Part shown: positions 35,511 through 44,264 of the stretch, one piece after another
Layout: the number at the start of each line of letters is the position of its first letter
Numbering within the stretch: position 1 is the stretch's first letter
Source of the DNA: Herbaspirillum rhizosphaerae_A
GTDB taxonomy: Bacteria > Pseudomonadota > Gammaproteobacteria > Burkholderiales > Burkholderiaceae_D
Reading direction: 5' to 3'
NCBI RefSeq assembly: GCF_046025915.1
Contig: NZ_JAQQFR010000002.1
Coordinates: 440,832 to 504,831 of the forward strand
DNA: 64,000 nucleotides
Notes under the pieces: generated by a model
What the model saw: the letters and a program-made list of their open reading frames with translations, nothing else
Database searches by the model: none
Told to the model about the DNA's origin: nothing
Program-made: the position numbers and the translations under genes

Positions 35511-35700
35511 ATCGTTTTAAGCCGGATTCAGCGCACTTTGGTTCTGGTCGCGGCAGCAGGGCGATCCCCTCTGACTGTGTCAATTCCACCGCTTTTGTCC
35601 GCTCATTGCGCTGCCTCGGCAGACAATATGGCCCAGTGGCGTAAAATAGCGGGTTTCGTCCGCCGCGGACGGTAATCAGAATAACTCAGCAGATATCTCT

Positions 35701-36702
35701 ATGGCCCGCCCTCGCTTTTTGCCCGACAACCTGACGCTCATGCTGTTGGCCGTTGTCACTACTGCCAGTTTTTTTCCTTGTACCGGATCGGTCGCCGTCG
35801 GTTTCGACTGGTTGACGACGTTCATGATCGGCTTGCTGTTCTTCATGCACGGCGCCAAGCTGTCGCGTCAGGCAGTTGTGGCCGGCATGGTGCACTGGCG
35901 TTTGCATGTGACGGTTTTGCTTTGCACGTTTGCCGTTTTTCCGCTGCTTGGCCTGATTCTGAAACCTGCGTTGCTGCTGGTGATCACACCTGATCTGTAT
36001 CTGGGCATCCTGTTTCTATGCGTATTGCCGTCGACGGTGCAGTCTTCGATTGCCTTTACGTCGGTTGCGCGCGGCAATGTGCCGGCGGCGATTTGCAGTG
36101 CCTCCGCATCGAACTTGTTGGGCATTTTCCTGACGCCGCTGATGGTAAGCGTGATTGTGGTGGCACATAACGCCCAGCATTCCTCGCTCGACTCCATCCT
36201 CAAGATCGTCTATCAACTGTTGCTGCCTTTTGTGGCAGGGCAGATCGCGCGTCCGTGGATCGGCGCCTGGATGGACAGAAACAAGTCCTGGCTGCGCTGG
36301 GTCGATCAAAGCTCTGTACTGCTGGTGGTGTATGTGGCGTTTAGCGAGGCAGTCAATCAAGGTCTGTGGCGTCAGGTGCCCGTGACAATGTTGATCAGCC
36401 TGATCGTGATCAGCGCCTTGCTGCTGGCGATTATCATGGCGCTGACAACCTTCGGCAGCCGTCGCATGGGTTTCAACAAGGAAGACGAAATCACCATCGT
36501 ATTTTGTGGCTCGAAGAAAAGTCTCGCCAGCGGCGTACCGATGGCAAAAGTCTTGTTCGCCAGTCAGACCGTTGGGATGGTGCTGTTGCCGCTGATGCTG
36601 TTCCATCAGATTCAACTGATGGTGTGCGCTTTCCTGGCGCAGCGTTATCGCAGTCGTCCGGAAGAGAGCGATGCAAGTGCTCAGCTTGGTCAGGTGAGAT
36701 AA
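35701..36702 (+). CDS. Bile acid:sodium symporter family protein (SLC10A7/YfeH-like)
   Basis: 333 residues with about ten membrane helices (PRFLPDNLTLMLLAVVTTAS; LTTFMIGLLFFMHGAKLSR; VFCGSKKSLASGVPMAKVLF). The last motif is typical of the YfeH/SLC10A7 branch, whose bacterial members lack a settled substrate. Despite the family name a bile acid cargo is unlikely here. It stands alone between ftrD and a convergent esterase gene. Confidence 0.85.
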   Translation: MARPRFLPDNLTLMLLAVVTTASFFPCTGSVAVGFDWLTTFMIGLLFFMHGAKLSRQAVVAGMVHWRLHVTVLLCTFAVFPLLGLILKPALLLVITPDLYLGILFLCVLPSTVQSSIAFTSVARGNVPAAICSASASNLLGIFLTPLMVSVIVVAHNAQHSSLDSILKIVYQLLLPFVAGQIARPWIGAWMDRNKSWLRWVDQSSVLLVVYVAFSEAVNQGLWRQVPVTMLISLIVISALLLAIIMALTTFGSRRMGFNKEDEITIVFCGSKKSLASGVPMAKVLFASQTVGMVLLPLMLFHQIQLMVCAFLAQRYRSRPEESDASAQLGQVR

Positions 36703-36807
36703 GCACGTGCCGGCATGCACTGATGCACGCAAAATCAAAGCTCGCTATTGCGGGCTTTTTTATTGAGCTTCTCAAACGAGCATCTCAAATTTATCTCCCC
36801 AATACCA

Positions 36808-37938
36808 TCAGACCTTGCGTCGATGCTTGGCAAAAAATGCCAGCATCAGCTTGCCCGCATCCGGTCCCTTGGCATGAAACGGCAACTTGTCGTCACCGCC
36901 GCTCCAGGCATGCCCAAGGCGCTCGATATGTATCGATCTGATCAGGATCGATTTACCCGCGGAAAAATCACGGATCTGAATGGAGTTTTTGCGTGGATGC
37001 CGCTTGGACACGCGTCCGAACTCGCGCACAACGAGCGGCAGCGGGGTGAGGTTTGCAGCGTGATTGAGCGCCGTGAACTGCCTCACCAACTGGATCTGAT
37101 TGATCGATCGCACGATCTTGTCGTCGTCCCCTGTGATCAGAATCGCGGGCATAGAGGGAAACCCGGGCTCTTTCGCCAGCACTTTGACAATCGGTGTCAG
37201 CGGGTTTGCGCTGCCGTGTTGCATCACACCGTATGCGCCCATCGCACTGCGGCTGGTGCCGAATGCCGGGCCGGAATGCATGCCTACTGCAGCAATCAGT
37301 TCCGGATGCGTAAGCGCCAGAATCTGTGCCATTGCCGCACCCGCCGAAATACCGCACGCATAAATGCGTTGAGGATCAATATTGTGTTCCTCGCTGACAT
37401 TGCGAATCATGCGAGCGATCAAGGCGATATCGCCGCCGCCGCGCTGTGTCGCCGGGTCATACCATTTCCAGCAGCGATTAGGATGTTCGCGCAGTGATTG
37501 CTGGGGATACAGTACGACATATCCCTTGTCACCCGCGAGCTGGTTCATGCGCGTTCCTTCTGCAAAATCCGCGGCGCTTTGCTCACAGCCGTGCAGCATG
37601 ACGATGAGAGGCCTGCCGGAAGCTGGCGCCGACTCGACAGGCGGCATAAAAAGCCAATAGCGCATGCGCTGGGCAGGAATGCTGTCAGTCGTGCAATGAG
37701 CGCTGTTCCATGTGCCCGCTAACGCAGACGTCTTTGCGGTCATCGTCGTCGGTTTGCGTGCGGAGGTGGATGATTTTACCGATGTGGCTTTAAGAGGGCT
37801 GATTGATTTGCTTAGCTTGCCGGGCTTGGGTTTTGGCTTAGCCAGCATCGCCTTCAGCATTTTGGTCGTTCTGGATTGCTGCGCCTTACCGGCTTTTCTA
37901 ATGCTGCTGAGCCACATGCGATTGAGCATTTTTAGCAT
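36808..37938 (-). CDS. PHB depolymerase-family esterase
   Basis: 376 residues. An N-terminal basic, Ser/Lys/Pro-rich stretch (about 1-70) with no clear signal peptide precedes an alpha/beta-hydrolase domain: oxyanion region VMLHGCEQSAADFAEGT, nucleophile elbow CGISAGAAMA, and a late GDDDKIV Asp and GHAWSGG His. This is the short-chain/PHB depolymerase (LpqC-like) group, acting on polyhydroxybutyrate, its oligomers or other esters. Without a leader it may be an intracellular depolymerase; the substrate is not settled. Confidence 0.83.
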   Translation of the reverse strand: MLKMLNRMWLSSIRKAGKAQQSRTTKMLKAMLAKPKPKPGKLSKSISPLKATSVKSSTSARKPTTMTAKTSALAGTWNSAHCTTDSIPAQRMRYWLFMPPVESAPASGRPLIVMLHGCEQSAADFAEGTRMNQLAGDKGYVVLYPQQSLREHPNRCWKWYDPATQRGGGDIALIARMIRNVSEEHNIDPQRIYACGISAGAAMAQILALTHPELIAAVGMHSGPAFGTSRSAMGAYGVMQHGSANPLTPIVKVLAKEPGFPSMPAILITGDDDKIVRSINQIQLVRQFTALNHAANLTPLPLVVREFGRVSKRHPRKNSIQIRDFSAGKSILIRSIHIERLGHAWSGGDDKLPFHAKGPDAGKLMLAFFAKHRRKV

Positions 37939-38138
37939 ATTGGCCTATTAGTAAAAGGTTGTCTTGGCTGACTTGCCTTTAGAAGACGCGCCGAAATGGC
38001 CAATGTTCCCCAAAATTGCGGCACTGCAGTAAGCTTGGGTAGCGAAGGGGGAAAATATGCTGGAATGCGGTTGAATTACGGTTGAAATACCGTTAAAACC
38101 TTGTCAATGCATGAATAAAACGATGCTTACGTCGCTTC

Positions 38139-38222
38139 GCTATCAGCGTAGTGATTGGTGCAATGATTAGTGCAGTGATCAGCGTAGTTATTCGCATACT
38201 CATCAGCTTTGTTATCTGCCGG
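38139..38222 (+). repeat. Degenerate 12-bp tandem repeat, seven units
   Basis: Seven successive 12-mers share the pattern GTGATCAGCGTA with drift: GCTATCAGCGTA, GTGATTGGTGCA, ATGATTAGTGCA, GTGATCAGCGTA, GTTATTCGCATA, CTCATCAGCTTT, GTTATCTGCCGG. The array ends right at the GGAGG of the codA-like gene. The rest of 37939-38232 shows no gene. Confidence 0.65.
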
Positions 38223-38232
38223 AGGATTTTGG

Positions 38233-39516
38233 ATGGATCTGGTCATACGTAACGCGACTCTGCCTGACGGCAGCCAGCATGTGAACATCGGTATCGACGC
38301 CGGGCGTATTGCCGCTATCGGCGTCGCCCTCGAACTCCAGGCAGTGCAGGAAATCGATGTCGGCGGTGATCTGGTGACGCCGCCATTCGTCGACGCGCAT
38401 TTCCATATGGATGCCACGTTGAGTTATGGCCTGCCACGGGTCAATGCTTCGGGCACCTTGCTAGAAGGTATTGCGTTGTGGGGCGAGCTCAAACCGGATC
38501 TTACCCAGCAAGCACTGGTCGAACGCGCATTGCAATATTGCGACTGGGCGGTGGCGCGTGGCCTGCTGGCCATCCGCTCGCACGTCGATATCTGTGACGA
38601 TCGGTTGCTGGCGGTGGAAGCCTTGTTACATGTCCGCGAGAAGGTCGCTCCGTATCTTGATCTGCAACTGGTCGCGTTCCCTCAGGATGGCGTGTTGCGC
38701 AGTCCGACCGCATTTGCCAATTTGAAGCGCGCGATTGCCATGGGTGTCGATGTGGTCGGCGGCATTCCACACTTTGAACGCACCATGGCCGACGGCGCAG
38801 AATCAGTCCTGCTGCTATGCGAGTTTGCGGCAGAAAAAGGCTTGCGTGTCGACATGCACTGTGACGAGTCCGACGATCCCTTATCGCGCCATATTGAGAC
38901 GCTGGCTTACCATGCGCAGCGGCTCGGCTTGCAGGGCAGGGTAGCCGGATCGCATCTCACTTCCATGCACTCGATGGACAACTACTACGTCAGCAAGCTT
39001 CTGCCATTGATCCATGAAGCGGGCGTTGCCGCCATCGCCAATCCCTTGATCAACATTACCTTGCAAGGCCGTCACGATACGTATCCGAAACGCCGCGGCA
39101 TGACGCGGGTGCCGGAGATGCTTGCCGCCGGTATCGACGTCGCCTTTGGTCACGATTGCGTGATGGATCCATGGTATAGCCTGGGATCGGGAGACATGCT
39201 CGAAGTCGCACACATGGGACTGCACGTGGCGCAAATGACAGGGCAGGATGCGATGCATCACTGCTTCAAGGCCGTAACAGAAACCCCCGCGCGCATACTC
39301 GGTCTGGAAGGATATGGACTGCAGGTTGGATGCCATGCCGATCTGGTGGTGCTCGATGCGGGCGATCCTATCGAAGCGATTCGCTTGCGTGCCGCGCGGC
39401 GGTTTGTCATTCGTCGCGGGAAAGTCGTCAGTCAGGCGCCGGCGGCGCACGCGCGGCTGAGTTTGCCGGGACGCCCCGATCTGGTGGACTTCAAGCTACG
39501 GGGCCAAGCGCAGTGA
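38233..39516 (+). CDS. codA: CodA-type cytosine deaminase-family amidohydrolase
   Basis: 427 residues from ATG 38233 (GGAGG 7 nt upstream). Metal and active-site segments follow E. coli CodA closely: AHFHMD (first His pair), LQLVAFPQDG, PHFERT, HCDESDD (His, Glu), GSHLTSMHS (His) and FGHDCVMDPW (metal Asp). In E. coli CodA the residue after that Asp is a second Asp (Asp314); here it is Cys. This suggests altered base preference, for example toward 5-methylcytosine or another substituted pyrimidine (inference). It converges on tauC 80 bp away. No cytosine permease is adjacent. Confidence 0.86.
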   Translation: MDLVIRNATLPDGSQHVNIGIDAGRIAAIGVALELQAVQEIDVGGDLVTPPFVDAHFHMDATLSYGLPRVNASGTLLEGIALWGELKPDLTQQALVERALQYCDWAVARGLLAIRSHVDICDDRLLAVEALLHVREKVAPYLDLQLVAFPQDGVLRSPTAFANLKRAIAMGVDVVGGIPHFERTMADGAESVLLLCEFAAEKGLRVDMHCDESDDPLSRHIETLAYHAQRLGLQGRVAGSHLTSMHSMDNYYVSKLLPLIHEAGVAAIANPLINITLQGRHDTYPKRRGMTRVPEMLAAGIDVAFGHDCVMDPWYSLGSGDMLEVAHMGLHVAQMTGQDAMHHCFKAVTETPARILGLEGYGLQVGCHADLVVLDAGDPIEAIRLRAARRFVIRRGKVVSQAPAAHARLSLPGRPDLVDFKLRGQAQ

Positions 39517-39596
39517 AGGTGGATGGGGGACGAGGAACGAGGAACGAGAATGCGGGCAGAGGAAACACATGCCTGCCCACCTGCCTTTCTGCCAAA

Positions 39597-40487
39597 TCAG
39601 CGATGATCCTTCCACGGAACGAGCCGGTGTTCCAGCCGACGCATGACCAGATCGAACAGATAGGCCACGATGCCGATCAGGATGATGCCCATGATTACGA
39701 TGTCAGTACGCAGGAAGTTCGAGGCATTCAGCACCAGTTGACCCACACCCGCCGTGGCCGCCACCATTTCTGCCGCGACCAGCGTCGTCCAGCCAAAGCC
39801 GATGGCGATACGCAAGCCGGTCAGGATATCGGGCAGCGACGCCGGCAGGATGATGTGTCGCAACAGTTGCCAGCGGCTCGCCCCCATCGATAGTGCAGCG
39901 TGCAGTTGTTCGGACAGCACGCCGGTCACTCCCGCGCGTGTGGCAACGGCAATCGGTGCAAAGCAAGCGAGATAGATCAGCAAAATCTTTGCCGTCTCAT
40001 CGATGCCGAACCAGATGACGATCAGCGGCAGATAGGCCAATGGCGGCAGCGGACGATAAAACTCCAGCAGGGGATCGAAAATACCCCGCACGATTCTACT
40101 GGTGCCCATCAACAGGCCCAGTGGCACTGCCGTTACAGCTGCCAGCGCGAAAGCGCCAAAGACGCGCAGCAAGCTCCACGCCAGATGCTGCCACAGCGGC
40201 AGGCCACCTTGCACGTTACCGGTCCATGCTTGTACTCCGGCGTTCCACACTGCGGATGGCGAAGGGAGGAATAGCGGCGCCACCCAGGCTTGCGCCGTGA
40301 TGCCCCACCACGCCACGAATAGAACGATGATTGTCGCAACAGTAACGCCCAGGGTTTTACCGCTGCCCGGGCGGGGATACACCTTTGCTGCAGGTAGCAG
40401 CGTAGTCGCGAGGGGAATCTGGGCAGGCGCGGCAGCATCGCGCCAGACAGTGTCCGGTGCAGCAGGCGACGACGAAGGAGGAGTCAT
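39597..40487 (-). CDS. tauC: TauC/SsuC-type ABC transporter permease
   Basis: 296 residues from ATG 40487. A Pro/Ser-rich cytosolic N-terminus (about 1-45) precedes six membrane helices and the EAA-like loop ALSMGASRWQLLRHIILPASLPDILTGL. It is the sulfonate/nitrate importer permease class. Read after tauA and tauB in one operon (20 bp from the tauB stop). The frame is open to 40550, but ATG 40487 avoids overlap with tauB. No TauD dioxygenase follows, which leaves taurine as a probable but unproven cargo. Confidence 0.88.
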   Translation of the reverse strand: MTPPSSSPAAPDTVWRDAAAPAQIPLATTLLPAAKVYPRPGSGKTLGVTVATIIVLFVAWWGITAQAWVAPLFLPSPSAVWNAGVQAWTGNVQGGLPLWQHLAWSLLRVFGAFALAAVTAVPLGLLMGTSRIVRGIFDPLLEFYRPLPPLAYLPLIVIWFGIDETAKILLIYLACFAPIAVATRAGVTGVLSEQLHAALSMGASRWQLLRHIILPASLPDILTGLRIAIGFGWTTLVAAEMVAATAGVGQLVLNASNFLRTDIVIMGIILIGIVAYLFDLVMRRLEHRLVPWKDHR

Positions 40488-40507
40488 GGTCGGATACAGT
40501 GAAGGAT

Positions 40508-41347
40508 TCAGGAAGCTTGATGCACAAGTTGCAGGAGACGTTCGCGCCACGCGATGAAATCCGGTGACGATTTGACCGCTCGCGCATCGCCGGATGCCAG
40601 ATAGTCGCGTGAGAAGGGCAAGTCGAACTGATGATCGATACGTCCTGGACGCGGCGACATGACGATGACGCGGGAACCCAGAAACAGCGCTTCTTCGACG
40701 CTATGCGTGATGAAGAAGATCGTCTTGCCGGTACGCTGCCAGACCTTGACCAGCAACTCCTGTATCGATTCCCGTGTCAGCGCATCAAGCGCGCCCATCG
40801 GTTCGTCCATCAGCAGCACACGCGGATCGTTCGCCAGCGCGCGGGCAATGCCGACACGCTGCTGCATGCCGCCGGAAAGCTGGTACACCGGTGACTGGGC
40901 GAACTGCTCCAGTCCGACCAGCCGCAGTTTTTCCAGCGCCACCGCGATGCGGTCGCTGCGCGAGAACCCGCGAAAGCGCAAGCCAAGTGCGACGTTGTCG
41001 ACCACATTCAGCCAGGGCAACAACGCATGCTTCTGGAATACCACACCCAGCTCCGGACTGGGGCCGGTGATCGGGACGCCATCAAGCAAAGCCTCGCCCT
41101 GAGACGCTTGTACAAAACCCGCGAGGCAATTGAGCAGCGTTGTCTTGCCGCAGCCGGACGGGCCCAGGGCGACGACAAATTCACCCGGTGCGATTGAGAG
41201 GTCGACATGAGACAAGGCCAGCGCCTCGTCCTGCGCCGCCGATGCAAAACGCACCGACAGCCGGCGTACGTCGAGCCGGCCGCCGGCCTGTATGGTCGCG
41301 GTCGGAGGGATTAGCGTGCTGCTGCCGCTGCTGCTTTGAGTACCCAT
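40508..41347 (-). CDS. tauB: TauB/SsuB-type ABC transporter ATPase
   Basis: 279 residues from ATG 41347. Walker A GPSGCGKTT, Q-loop FQKHALLPW, signature LSGGMQQRVGIARAL, Walker B VLLMDEPMGALD and H-loop ITHSVEEAL are intact. It overlaps the 3' end of tauA by 37 bp. Its partners are the TauA-like binding protein and TauC-like permease. The last ~30 residues vary among relatives, as usual for sulfonate importers. Confidence 0.9.
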   Translation of the reverse strand: MGTQSSSGSSTLIPPTATIQAGGRLDVRRLSVRFASAAQDEALALSHVDLSIAPGEFVVALGPSGCGKTTLLNCLAGFVQASQGEALLDGVPITGPSPELGVVFQKHALLPWLNVVDNVALGLRFRGFSRSDRIAVALEKLRLVGLEQFAQSPVYQLSGGMQQRVGIARALANDPRVLLMDEPMGALDALTRESIQELLVKVWQRTGKTIFFITHSVEEALFLGSRVIVMSPRPGRIDHQFDLPFSRDYLASGDARAVKSSPDFIAWRERLLQLVHQAS

Positions 41348-42327
41348 GTTGCATTGACTCCTGTACTGTAATCCGGCAATACCGTTTGCACGCTGCCCTG
41401 AGTCTTCAAAAATGTCGCTGTCGCAGCCAGTGACTTGGCCGCACCGCCACCCAGCCATTGCGCTGATGCCTGTTGTTCCAAGGTCGGGAACTCATACAGC
41501 GACAGGCTCGCCGGCACGTCGGCAGCTTCTGCGCCCGACCATTTCGCCACTGCTTTCACCTGTGGCGAATCGGCCGTCCACGCTGCTTTGTTGCGGCGAT
41601 AGTTGTCATCGGTCGCCGCCAATGTCTTCACGAGTTCAGTGAGAAAGGCGTCGTTCTGACGAGCAAACGCCTTGCTGACGACGATGCCGTCGAAAGTGGC
41701 TTTGCCGGTTTGTTTGGCGATCTCGCCGGAAGTGATCAACACCTGGCCATTCTTCTTCACCTTCGCCAGAACCGGATCCCAGATGAAGGTGCCGTCAATG
41801 TCGCCACGCTCCCATGCGGCCGCGATCTCAGGCGGACGCATGTTCAAAATCTTGACGTTACGCGGATCGACCTTGGCGTGTTCCAACGCCAGCAGCGTAT
41901 GGAAGTGCGATGTCGACACGAAGGGCACTGCGATGCGCTTGTCCTTCAGGTCTGCCAGCGTCTTGACGCCGCTGCCGTTACGCACAACCAATGCTTCTGC
42001 ATCATTGATGTTATCCAGGATCCAGAACAGTTCAATGTCCAGCCCTTGCGACAAGCCCGAGGCAATCGGCGCCGAACCTGCTTCACCGATCTGTACCGAG
42101 CCGGACGCCAGTGCGCGAATCACATCCGCACCGCTTGCCAGCTTGCGGAAGGTGACTTTGTAGCCGGTCTTTTGTTCGAGCGTTTGTGCATCTTGCGCGT
42201 AGCGCCATGGCACCACCATATCTTGATAGGCGATGACAACTTCCTTGCTTTGGGCCACCGCGTTTTCGGTCAGAAGCGTGGATGCAGCGAAGAGGGTGAA
42301 GGCCAGAACGTGCAAAGTTTTTTTCAT
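41311..42327 (-). CDS. tauA: TauA-like taurine ABC transporter binding protein
   Basis: 338 residues from ATG 42327 (MKKTLHVLAFTLFAASTLL, signal cleavage after AVA near residue 26). The mature part shows TauA motifs in order: VVIAYQDMVVPW, FRKLASGADVIRALASGSVQIG, IAVPFVSTSHFH, AAWERGDIDGTFIWDPV and a PDYSTGVNATWV end. First gene of the tauABC-type operon. Its promoter region, shared with metN, holds the TATGGATATG and TATTTATGCGT motifs also found upstream of the ssu-type operon. Confidence 0.9.
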   Translation of the reverse strand: MKKTLHVLAFTLFAASTLLTENAVAQSKEVVIAYQDMVVPWRYAQDAQTLEQKTGYKVTFRKLASGADVIRALASGSVQIGEAGSAPIASGLSQGLDIELFWILDNINDAEALVVRNGSGVKTLADLKDKRIAVPFVSTSHFHTLLALEHAKVDPRNVKILNMRPPEIAAAWERGDIDGTFIWDPVLAKVKKNGQVLITSGEIAKQTGKATFDGIVVSKAFARQNDAFLTELVKTLAATDDNYRRNKAAWTADSPQVKAVAKWSGAEAADVPASLSLYEFPTLEQQASAQWLGGGAAKSLAATATFLKTQGSVQTVLPDYSTGVNATWVLKAAAAAAR

Positions 42328-42400
42328 TTTATTCGTGACGAAGTGGATAGTCATCCGAGTATAAAAGTCGCGTTTGCGCCGCAATACGAATATTTCCAGC

Positions 42401-42410
42401 TATGGATATG
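42401..42410 (+). promoter_or_regulatory. Shared sulfur-locus motif A (tau/met region)
   Basis: TATGGATATG, 74 bp upstream of tauA. The same 10-mer occurs at 49876-49885 (ssu-type/osmC region) and, on the minus strand, at 58237-58246 (upstream of metY). Confidence 0.4.
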
Positions 42411-42504
42411 CGGTCACTGAGAGGGATTGCTGAATACCTTCTGGCCCTTGCAGATGTTGATGAGAGCGCCTTTTTATTATTACAAAACCAAATATGCATC
42501 GACG

Positions 42505-42515
42505 TATTTATGCGT
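42505..42515 (+). promoter_or_regulatory. Shared sulfur-locus motif B (tau/met region)
   Basis: TATTTATGCGT, 65 bp upstream of metN. The identical 11-mer lies at 49830-49840 in the ssu-type/osmC intergenic region, also near motif A. Confidence 0.4.
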
Positions 42516-42580
42516 TCACAGCCAGTTTTGCCGTTGCTAGACTGCGCTCATCTTACTCATTCATCTGACTCCATCATCCC

Positions 42581-43591
42581 GTGATTCGCATCGAGCATCT
42601 CCATAAAATTTATCAAGTTGCCAAACGGGACATCACAGCACTGACCGATATCAATCTGCAGATAGAAGCAGGCGAGGTATTCGGCATCATCGGTCGTTCC
42701 GGCGCTGGAAAAAGTACCTTGATCCGTACGCTGAATCTGCTCGAACGTCCCACGTCGGGAAGCATCTTCATTGAAGACGAAGACATCACGCAATTCGATA
42801 GCGCCAATTTGCACAAGCTGCGCCAGCGCGTGGGCATGATCTTCCAGCATTTCAATCTGCTCAGTGCCAAAACCGTTGCCGCCAATATCGACTGGCCGTT
42901 AAAAGTCACAGGAAAATACACCGCCGAGCAACGCCGCCAGCGTGTGACGGAACTGCTGGAACTGGTCGGCCTGAGCGAACATCGCGATAAATATCCCGCA
43001 CAGTTGTCGGGCGGGCAAAAGCAGCGCGTCGGCATTGCCCGCGCGCTCGCCAACTACCCGCATCTGCTGCTGTGCGACGAGGCCACCTCGGCCTTGGATC
43101 CGGAAACCACGCAATCGATCCTGCGTCTGCTGCTGGACATCAATCGCAAGCTGGGCCTGACCATCGTCCTCATCACACACGAGATGCAAATCATCCGTAC
43201 CATCTGCGACCGTGTGGCAGTCATTGACGACACCCGTATTGTGGAAACCGGAAAAGTCGCTGACGTGTTCCTGCATCCACAACATCCGGTGACGCAAAAG
43301 CTGGTCGCCGAAAGTCACACTTTCGACAACGATGCCAATTTGCAAGCCGATCAATTCAAAGGAAAGCTGGTGCGCCTGACCTTCGTCGGCGACATCACTT
43401 ACCAGCCGATTCTGACGAATATCACGGCAGCTACCCAGGTGCTGATCACCATTTTGCAAGGCACGATTTCACGCATCAAAGACACCCCGTACGGGCAACT
43501 GCTGGTGGAGTTGAACGGCAGTGACGAAGACATTCGTCAGGTGTTCACCCATTTCGATCAATACCAGATTCACCATGAGGTGTTGTCATGA
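42581..43591 (+). CDS. metN: Methionine ABC transporter ATPase
   Basis: 336 residues starting at GTG. Walker A GRSGAGKST, Q-loop FQHFNLLSA, signature LSGGQKQRVGIARAL, Walker B LLLCDEATSALD and H-loop ITHEM. The C-terminal NIL domain (about 260-336, LVRLTFVGDITYQPILTNI) is the methionine-sensing regulatory domain that inhibits transport when methionine is plentiful. Overlaps metI by 4 bp; the metNIQ order is standard. Confidence 0.96.
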   Translation: MIRIEHLHKIYQVAKRDITALTDINLQIEAGEVFGIIGRSGAGKSTLIRTLNLLERPTSGSIFIEDEDITQFDSANLHKLRQRVGMIFQHFNLLSAKTVAANIDWPLKVTGKYTAEQRRQRVTELLELVGLSEHRDKYPAQLSGGQKQRVGIARALANYPHLLLCDEATSALDPETTQSILRLLLDINRKLGLTIVLITHEMQIIRTICDRVAVIDDTRIVETGKVADVFLHPQHPVTQKLVAESHTFDNDANLQADQFKGKLVRLTFVGDITYQPILTNITAATQVLITILQGTISRIKDTPYGQLLVELNGSDEDIRQVFTHFDQYQIHHEVLS

Positions 43592-44250
43592 TTGATTTCT
43601 CCGTTGTCGACTGGACCGACGTCTGGCAAGCAACGCTGGAGACGCTCGTCATGACCGGCGCATCTCTGTTCTTTACGGTGTTGATCGGCCTGCCACTGGG
43701 GATCCTGTTGTTCATCACGGCGCGCCAGCAATTGCTCGCACAACGCGGCGTCTACGTCGTGCTGTCGCTGGTGATCAATATTCTGCGCTCGGTGCCTTTT
43801 CTGATCCTGCTGATCGTCATGATTCCGGTGACGCTGGTGCTGGTCGGCACCTCGCTCGGCGTGGAAGGATCGATCCCGCCGCTGGTCATCGGCACCGCAC
43901 CGTTCTTTGCGCGCTTGGTTGAAAACGTCCTGCGCGAGATTGACCGCGGCGTGATCGAAGCCTGCCAGGCCATGGGCGCAAGAACGCATCAGATCATCTT
44001 CGGCGCCTTGTTGCCCGAGGCGCTGCCGGGTTTGTTTGCGGCCGTCACGATCACGGCAATCACATTGATGTCTTACGCCGCCATGTCGGGCGTCATCGGC
44101 GGCGGCGGCCTGGGCGATCTGGCCATTCGCTTTGGCTATCAACGATTCCAGACCGAGGTGATGATCGTCACCGTTGCGGTCCTGGTAGTACTGGTGCAGT
44201 TACTGCAGTTCTTCGGCGATCGCCTGGTTCTGCATTTCACACGTAAATAA
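43588..44250 (+). CDS. metI: Methionine ABC transporter permease
   Basis: 220 residues with five to six membrane helices and the EAA loop EACQAMGARTHQIIFGALLPEALPGL. It is a MetI-type permease that dimerises and pairs with MetN. The ATG overlaps the metN stop (4 bp), and metQ follows after 14 bp. Imports D/L-methionine. Confidence 0.96.
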   Translation: MIDFSVVDWTDVWQATLETLVMTGASLFFTVLIGLPLGILLFITARQQLLAQRGVYVVLSLVINILRSVPFLILLIVMIPVTLVLVGTSLGVEGSIPPLVIGTAPFFARLVENVLREIDRGVIEACQAMGARTHQIIFGALLPEALPGLFAAVTITAITLMSYAAMSGVIGGGGLGDLAIRFGYQRFQTEVMIVTVAVLVVLVQLLQFFGDRLVLHFTRK

Positions 44251-44264
44251 AAAAGGAGTCTTAC

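Noticed and set aside
38139..38222. CRISPR-like array
   Set aside because: The 12-bp units are contiguous without spacers and too degenerate; it is a tandem repeat, not a CRISPR.
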